64,000 nucleotides of DNA from Caprella mutica (Eukaryota > Arthropoda > Malacostraca > Amphipoda > Caprellidae), in the NCBI GenBank assembly GCA_947561585.1, contig CANNZV010001064.1, forward strand, positions 1 through 64,000, given 5' to 3'. A program made the position numbers and the translations under genes. Below the pieces are notes generated by a model, which ran no database searches, had not been told where the DNA came from, and was given only the letters and a program-made list of their open reading frames with translations. Positions 57,376-64,000 of the stretch are shown piece after piece (position 1 is the stretch's first letter; every line of letters starts with the position of its first letter).

Positions 57376-60300
57376 CTGGAATGAAAAGAACTAAATTATG
57401 CTAGTATCACTAGCTTTCCAAAAACCTAATAACTTACGAAGAGCATTTATTTATAGGTAATACGTTTACAGAATTAAAAGTTCATTATTCCTGTCATGGT
57501 GATGATTATAAATCATTCTATTCGAAAGCTTGAAACATGAAAAAACTATGAACGTTGAGTTGAAAAAACCTTCAACGTTGAGCTTAAAAAACCTCTTGAT
57601 ACTACGAATAAAAGTTAACCGATCATGACGAGTTGAATTGATATTCATATATTAATATTAAAGCTTCATCCAATTCTGAATAATGAACTTCGCAGGTGTA
57701 TTTCAAATATTTTAATAGATATAGAGAAATAGATAATTAATTACCTCAGACAGCAACAAACGACGCAGAAGCTCACTGATCCGATGAAAAGCACAACAAG
57801 TAGTGCGATAAGTCCGGCAAGTCTCACATCAATAACAGTAGGAGTGGTTGTCTGAAGAGCAGGATAGACATTGTGAACTTTGAAGTTTTGACCAGGAGCT
57901 GTGAGTTTGTCATAACCAGTGTCCATTGACCTGAGTACTCTATCAACAGGCATAACATGTCCAGTAGAATTGACAACATGGACTAGCAAGTCAGTCCAAG
58001 AAGTATCCACAGTATTGTCATCTTTGGTGTGGTATCTTATTTCATCGATGACAGCGTTACCTGAAGAGACTTTGGACAATGCTTCTGCAATCTCATCCTG
58101 CAGTGGAATAACTTCCATTGGAGGTTGAAGAAGCACTACCCGTACCAATTCATCACCATTCCACACCCAGACGTGGACACTAGTCTTTGCCACTCTGTTC
58201 GGTGGGGCCATTTCCCTAGCTTCAATATCAAGTCTGAACCGATGTTCTTTGTATTGAGTCATTAAAACGTCTGTAACAAGCCGACCACTGCTCTCAACTT
58301 TGAATGGTGCTGGAACTAGGGCTCCAATACTCTTACTAGATCCTGGTTTGTAGAGGTTAGCCCTAGTTATGGAGTAGATTAAGGATCCGTTGATGCCGAA
58401 GTCCCCGTCAAAAGCCTGGACAGTTCGAACTAGCTCGTCTATCTCAGCTGAGGCGGACACGCCAGCATAATATTCCTTCTTGGGGAAGACTGGTGGGGAA
58501 TCATTCTCGTCGGTTACAGCGATGTTGACATGGGCGAGGGACTTTAAAGAGTGGTTGTCCGATGCTTCTTCTATAGCCTTCAAAGCAGCTTCTTCCACCG
58601 GTTGGAGCAGAGTGGGGGAATTCGTAGCAATCACTTTGAGATTGTAATCACTCTGCTCCTCTCTGAAAGGGTATACCAATTGATTAACAATGTAAATACC
58701 AGACACTTACAGTACTGGGAAAGCGTGTATTAATATAGCCCATGAACCTATGTCACTATTAGAAATTTCTTCCCGACTAAAACGATATTCCTTTTACACA
58801 TTATCCTTGGTTTCGTATATTTCAACCAATATTCAATCTCATATTCTTTTTAAATAAAATTTAAAAATTCTTTAAAAGCCTCATCACTTTACCTGTCCAA
58901 TGACACAGAGCTGTAAATGAATCCGTACACCTTGTCCACATAGAAGCTAGAGTTAGCTTCGTTTGTCTTCAGGAGGTGGTAGTAAATTTGGGCGTTAGAA
59001 TCGGCATCGGAATCAACTGCGGTCACGCGGCCTGTTTGGAATAATCATACTGGTAAAAAAACATTTCTATTTAAAAAAAAACTGTACGTATAGAAATCGA
59101 AAATGTTTGTTTTTTACTATTAGATATGATTTTGAACAGTTATTTATAGCTAGTTAAAATTTTAATCAAGAAGGTAGATATATTATTTTCTTTAGCTTAT
59201 GTACTTAACAGTAGATAATTTTTTTTAAACTAATCTAAGGTTTAAAAAGGTGAGAAAATATAAAGAAAATAAGTGTAAAATATTCGATTCCCTCAAATAT
59301 TCCTAAAACTCACCAATTTTGGTATGGGGATCTTTGTTCTCTCCAATGGTGAAGCTGTAGGTGGCCATTTTCCGTTCACCATGCAGTGGTGATGCATTGG
59401 TGAACTGAGGAAGGTGATCATCCTCATCCTTCACCAAAATGGTGAGCACACGGAGAGTTTCGTAGGAGATTGGGGAGCCAGCATCTTTTGCAACCAGAAC
59501 CAGCTGCAAATAGGATATCGCGATATGAATTAGAAATATTTAGAGTAAATTAGTTGATAAAAAACGAAATATGATGGAAAAATATTGTCTTTTTAAACAA
59601 AACAAAAGAATACCTAAACCAGTAATAAAAAATATTATTCAGAAATAAATAATTATTTTGGTCATAAATGAATATATTTTTATTAATATTTTTCTTTATA
59701 TACAGCTAAATGTGATTTTTCATAAACAAATATTTTTATAAAGATATTTAAGTTTGAAATATGTTTGGTTTTATGAAGATAAAAAGAGCTAGTTAGTAGA
59801 ACTTCAACATAATAATTATGTAACATGCCAAACTACCAATTGTATAAAAGTAATGTATTTTCACAACCCAAGCCCTACAGCATATGTTTTTATTTTCTAT
59901 TTGTTGATATAATTTTGATACATTCAGCCAGGTAGCTAGGTAGGTTATATATTTTGAGATTGATTGATTCTACTTCGACTTTTTCAGCTGCTTGTTTTTC
60001 GTTACTATATTAACAAAAGACACATAATAAGCAATAAATCTCTCCTCACCTCATATTTACTAATCTCCTCCCTATCCAGACTCCTCTTAGTTAGGAGTTT
60101 ACCGGTGGAGGAGTCGATGGAGAACTCCTCCGTCTCCTGCACGTTTGCATCCCCCACTCGGAGGTGGTAGTGGACCAACCCATTGGGGCCTATGTCCTCG
60201 TCAGTAGCAACGACCTGAACCACTTCAGTCACTGCAGGACCATTCTGAGGAAAAAAAAATTGAAGAAAAATTTTAGTGTCAATTTTTTTCCAGTCTCTAT

Positions 60301-63300
60301 TTTCAAAATATTTTGGGTTGAAAGGATCAAGTTTTTCCAATAAAAACAAGAGAAAAAAAAATAATCATAAATTACATTTTCTTATGTAGCTAAAAATACA
60401 ATATAACATAAGAAATTGTTTACAATTAAAACCTATTGATTTAAGATTCAATAGCAATATTTTTTAGAATTTCTTCCACAAAATTACTGTCTATAAACGA
60501 ATCAAATTGTATATCCTCGTACCTCTGGCACTTGAATGGTGATATTAGCTTTATCTGGTGAGATGTAGCGAGGCTTGTGTTGATTCTGAGGCAACAGATT
60601 GACTCTGACAGTTGCCTTACCAGATGATCTACCAGTACCATTTCTGTCAGTTGCCACCACACTAAAGGTGTGGAAGTCAACAGGTGGCACAGTAGAGGAT
60701 TTCTGCTGACGGACTAAAGGTTTGGCAGGATAGAGAATGCCAGAGGATCGGTCCAGGCGGAAGTTATCTGTTGATGAATGACGTGATAGGTACATTAAAC
60801 AGATTTAATAAGTAAGGTAGGGTAAGATACAAACTGTCGGACGGTTCCACATCTTCGGTCATATAAGAAAAGAAATATAAAATAATTGTTATTTATCTTC
60901 TAATTTAGCAAATTGGTATCCATAATACATGTACCTAGGTATCATGGATACCAATAAAAGTAAAATAATCATTATTATATATAATTTTATTGCATGATTG
61001 AAGATGAGAAGCTGTCCAATAATTTGTAAATTTACCTACCATTATAAAATGTACTTCTATAAACTTAAAGAGGAATTAAACAATGTTTTCAAGACCGCAT
61101 TCTCCTACCTTGTTCCTCCACAATCTCATATCCCCCACCTTGTTCCTCCACAATCTCATATCCCCCACCTTGTTCCTCCACAATCTTATATCCCCACCTT
61201 GTTCCTCCACAATCTCATATCCCTCACCTTGTTCCTCCACAGTCTCATATCCCTCACCTTGTTCCTCCACAATCTCATAAGCAATGAGAGCATTCTCCCC
61301 CAAGTCTTCATCAATGGCTGTCAGTTGGAGAATCGGAGCGGGGGGTATTAGCGGTAAGTTCTCCACCACAGAAGCGGTATACTCCGTCAGGCTGAAGACA
61401 GGGGCATGATCGTTGATGTCCTCTATAGTGATGGAGAGGGGGACACTGGCCTGTCTCTTGGTGTCCCCTGGGGGTGCATCATCAGTAGCCACTACCCTCA
61501 GGTTAATGTTGTCCTGACTTTCTCTGTCTAATATTGGAGCAGTACCGGCAACAGTCACTACTCCTTCTGTAGATATACTGAAGTAAGGAGAGCCTGAACC
61601 TGAAAGAAAACCGTTACAATAAGGTAATCTTCATAGTTTAAAGGTCCCCTCCAAGCAAATTTTTTTATTGCTTAAATCAACGAGGCTAATGTTTATTATT
61701 ATTTTACTGCAAACCCCATCAAATTTGATAGCATATTTTAGATTTTATATGCTTTTAAATATCTTTATAATCCAAACTCTACAAAACCTACTTTACTTCC
61801 GACTTTCTAATTTTCAGTCTGAAGAAGAAGAATGTACACCATTTGTTTTGATTGTCAACTAGGTATTTGGTTTAATAAATATATTTATTATTCGTTTAAA
61901 GGTTTAAATTTGGATAAACTTATTATAGAAACGTTTATATACTTTTAGAAACAATTAATATCTTAAAAGAAGGCCAAAAACGCATTGTTTGTTTAAAAAT
62001 CTAAATTTGAAATCAAAACAAAGAGTGTACAATCTTCTTTCTCAGGGTCAGGTTGGAGATTCGCTCGATTGTTGCTCACAGAGTATTAAAATACTTTAAA
62101 AGCAAATAATTAAATATATACTGAACCGAATTGTATGCGGTTTGCGGGATAATGATCGTAAACCTTAGTTCTATAATATTATGTAATAAACTCATTTTTT
62201 CCCGGAGCCTGGAGAGGACCTTTAAGATAAGCTAGTTACTTAACTACGGTCTCTATCTAGATACATTTTACTAATTTCTAATCATTACTCAACTATAAAA
62301 TTGGCAGGCCAGGTAGAAATATAGGGTGTTCAATAATAAAGTTACGCATATTTCACAGTGTATTAAGATAACGGCGACATTGTACTGTTTTGATCTATCT
62401 GTAGAATGATCATAAATGAAGAATGAGATCTAAGGCATGAAAAAAAATTGATATTTTTAATATATTCTCCATTTGCATCAAAAACTTTCTGAAGACGTTT
62501 GAAAAATAAAAAACAAGAGGCACGAACGATTTTTTGTGGATTTTCCCCACATTTTGAAGTTAATTTTCTTCTTCAAAGCTTCCAAATTACGTAAAAAATT
62601 GGACTGTAAGATTGACCACAAAATGTAGTTCAAAAGATTCAAGGCTTCTGATAGCGGAGGCCATTCTTCTTGCGAAATGAATCTTGGATCATTAGATGCC
62701 ATCAAGTTCTCAAGTCTTCTTTTGCCCGATGCGTCTCTAAGGAAGGATCATTTTACTTATTTGAAGCAATGTTTCCTCGATAAAGAGGATACTATAACAT
62801 CCTCTGTTAATTTTGAGCCCTTCATCAATGTACTTTTTCCAGTTTGTTTGATTAACAGCCAAATTGATAACAAGTTATCAGTCAAGATTCAATGTGTAAA
62901 GACTTTGACCAAAACCAGTATTTTGAGGAGTGTACTTAATTGATACACATCAAATTTCTTCTTATCACCGATAGCAATGTTGAGTAGTGTGACCTTGCTT
63001 CATTTTCCCAATCGTCTCCAGAAATTTATTGATACAAATGGAGGATATAAACATAAATCTAAATTTATTCTATTCCTCAGATTACATTTTTCAGTTATAA
63101 ACATTCAATATTTATTGTAGGTAGCTACATTCTTTTTTTAAATATATATACAGTGAAATCTGTGAAACGTTGAATTTTGAACACCCTAAACCTACAGGAC
63201 ACTGTACCATGTAACAATAATTTTACCTACAGGACACTGTACTATGTACCAATGTGACTACTCACCAGTCAGTGAGTACGTAACTCTCCCCATAACTCCC

Positions 63301-64000
63301 TTGTCCTTATCACTCGCTGATACTTTGGTAACTACTGTGCCTGCTTCTGAGTGTTCGGAAACTGAGGCTTCGTACATGTCCTCCATGAAAACAGGGGCTT
63401 CGTCATTGAGGTTCGTGAGCTGAGATAAAAAGAATAGGAAGAAAACATATAAGTTAGAAACAGCTACATAGCTTTCTAAATATCTAAATTCAGAAAGTAG
63501 GAATGAATCTAGGAATTGATTTTCTAAGTAGTAGAAATGTGTCGAAGGTATTCTAAACACTAGGAATGGGACTAATTCCTAACACTAGGAATGGGTCTAT
63601 TTCCAAATACTAGGAATGGGTCTAATTCCTAACACTAGGAATGGCTCTATTTCCAAATACTAGGAATGGGTCTAATTCCTAACACTAGGAATTGGTCTAA
63701 TTCCAAATACTAGGAATAGGTCTAATTCCTAATACTAGGAATGGCTCTAATTCCAAACACTAGGAATGGGTTTAATTCCTAACACTAGGAATGGGTCTAA
63801 TTCCTAACACTAGGAATGGGTCTAATTCCTAACACTAGGAATGGGTTTAATTCCTAACACTAGGAATGGGTCTAATTCCTAACACTAGGAATGGGTCTAA
63901 TTCCTAACACTAGGAATGGGTCTAATTGCTATCACTAGGAATGGGTTCCTCACCTCAACAATAAAGGTAGCTGTGCTGGTCAAGCGGGGCAACCCAGTGT
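56739..64000 (-). CDS. Large cadherin of the CDH23/PCDH15 class, 3' part (9 exons)
   Basis: Exons (minus strand, 5' end outside the window): 64000-63954 (partial), 63419-63266, 61599-61258, 60767-60523, 60244-60050, 59503-59314, 59031-58897 (donor position approximate), 58666-57745 (acceptor approximate), 57375-56739. Borders and phases join into one frame. Order: end of a cadherin repeat (NLNDEAPVF), then five complete repeats with calcium-binding motifs (DINDHAPVF, DEDLGEN, DEDIGPN, LDRE, DENDSPPVF). Next comes a membrane-adjacent domain with EVIPLQDEIAEALSK and WTDLLVHVVNSTG, the pattern found next to the membrane in cadherin-23 and protocadherin-15. Then a single helix (AGLIALLVVLFIGSVSFCVV) followed by CCCLR, and a tail of about 212 residues with NPLWLEQQLKRYEEQELSM. 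The C-terminus MVAELI fits a class III PDZ ligand (inference). In insects the relatives are Cad87A- and Cad99C-type proteins of epithelial and microvillar surfaces; I cannot decide which. Confidence 0.88.
57745..58666 (-). CDS. Cadherin exon: last repeat, membrane-adjacent domain and membrane helix
   Basis: About 307 codons, by far the largest exon of the gene in this window. Contains the end of one repeat (VTDENDSPPVF), the final repeat (FDGDFGINGSLIYSI ... FRLDIEARE), the membrane-adjacent domain and the single helix. The final repeat lacks a DxNDxxP exit motif, as expected next to the membrane. Confidence 0.9.
60816..61040. mobile_element. Family A MITE in a cadherin intron
   Basis: TAGGGTAAGATACAAACTGT, then CATCTTCGGTCATATAAGAA at the left; GGTATCCATAATACATGTAC palindrome in the centre; the inverse ends at 61040. 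It lies in the intron between the exons at 61258 and 60767. Confidence 0.85.
61106..61282 (-). repeat. 30-bp minisatellite carrying a splice donor in each unit
   Basis: Six units whose minus-strand sequence is GAGATTGTGGAGGAACAAG followed by GTGAGGGATAT or GTGGGGGATAT. The first 19 bases are the end of the cadherin exon (codons for EIVEEQ) and the last 11 are the start of its intron. Candidate donors lie after 61258, 61228, 61198, 61169, 61139 and 61109. Joining the first to the next exon gives AYEIVEEQDNFRLDRSSG, the expected cadherin pattern. Confidence 0.9.
61642..62221. mobile_element. 580-bp non-autonomous TTAA element, inverted copy
   Basis: TTAA at 61638-61641 and 62222-62225. Left end AGGTCCCCTCCAAGCAAAT, right end (inverted) AGGTCCTCTCCAGGCTCCGG: the mirror orientation of the copy at 37016. 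In a cadherin intron. Confidence 0.85.
62324..63186 (-). mobile_element. Mariner-like transposon remnant
   Basis: Ends GGGTGTTCAATAATA and (inverted) GGGTGTTCAAAATTC, flanked by TA. The minus strand has the C-terminal part of a mariner-type transposase at 62478-62705: DPRFISQEEWPPLSEALNLL, then NYILWSILQSNFLRNLEALK. This corresponds to the W-P--SP-LNP-DY--W--L motif with the last catalytic Asp changed to a non-acidic residue. An N-terminal-side remnant (GDKKKFDVYQL-like) lies near 62940-62980. At 863 bp it is shorter than intact mariners (about 1.3 kb) and has stops, so it is dead. Confidence 0.75.
63553..63945. repeat. 25-bp hairpin minisatellite (TAGGAATGGGTCTAATTCCTA)
   Basis: About 15 units of 25 bp. 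TAGGAAT and ATTCCTA in each unit form a 7-bp inverted repeat with a 7-base loop. Lies in a cadherin intron and ends about 10 bp from the donor of the exon at 63954. Confidence 0.93.

Noticed and set aside
1..64000. tRNA, rRNA or bacterial operon features
   Set aside because: No cloverleaf or rRNA core sequence was recognised by eye; intron structure shows a eukaryotic nuclear sequence.

Overview
The window is animal nuclear DNA. It is AT-rich, its genes are split into short GT-AG exons with long introns, and it is full of tandem repeats and short inverted-repeat transposons. The genes (one mucolipin channel, a cadherin-23/protocadherin-15 class cadherin, an LHFPL tetraspan protein, an SLC5 transporter) are bilaterian. 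Intron style and transposon load suggest an arthropod, perhaps a hemipteran insect, but the species cannot be named from the sequence.

All four recognisable genes lie on the minus strand. (1) At 4303-4449 is a first coding exon of a sodium/solute (SLC5/SGLT-like) symporter; the rest is not seen. (2) At 16048-28310 is a complete 13-exon mucolipin (TRPML) gene. I joined it exon by exon with consistent phases into about 755 codons, with the NGDDM pore motif. (3) At 33967-37915 is a complete 4-exon LHFPL2-like tetraspan gene of 223 codons. (4) From 56739 to the right edge are the 3' nine exons of a large cadherin: five complete extracellular repeats plus one partial, a membrane-adjacent domain, one membrane span and a tail of about 212 residues. 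A possible secreted-peptide first exon lies on the plus strand at 8108-8240. A few weak exon candidates lie near 45-46 kb and 50.7 kb.

Between and inside the genes: about twenty tandem arrays with units of 17-71 bp, several with higher-order structure and four built of hairpin-forming monomers; two MITE families (A and B) scattered through the window; two non-autonomous families flanked by TTAA; a decayed pogo-like transposon with TA target duplication at 19676-21771; a mariner remnant at 62324-63186; and foldback elements whose inverted arms are themselves minisatellites (34.9 kb, 53.0 kb, a solo end at 39.6 kb). 28.8-32.0 kb is a mosaic of nested inverted repeats.

The genes do not form an obvious pathway. 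The most notable points are places where repeats meet genes. The last coding exon of the mucolipin gene runs into a 22-bp hairpin satellite that supplies its stop codon. A cadherin exon end is tandemly copied together with its 5' splice site, giving six potential donors. A foldback element ends about 15 bp inside the intron of the tetraspan gene. Family A includes a perfect 202-bp palindrome. No rRNA, tRNA or CRISPR was seen; a 24-base N gap lies at 41025-41048.
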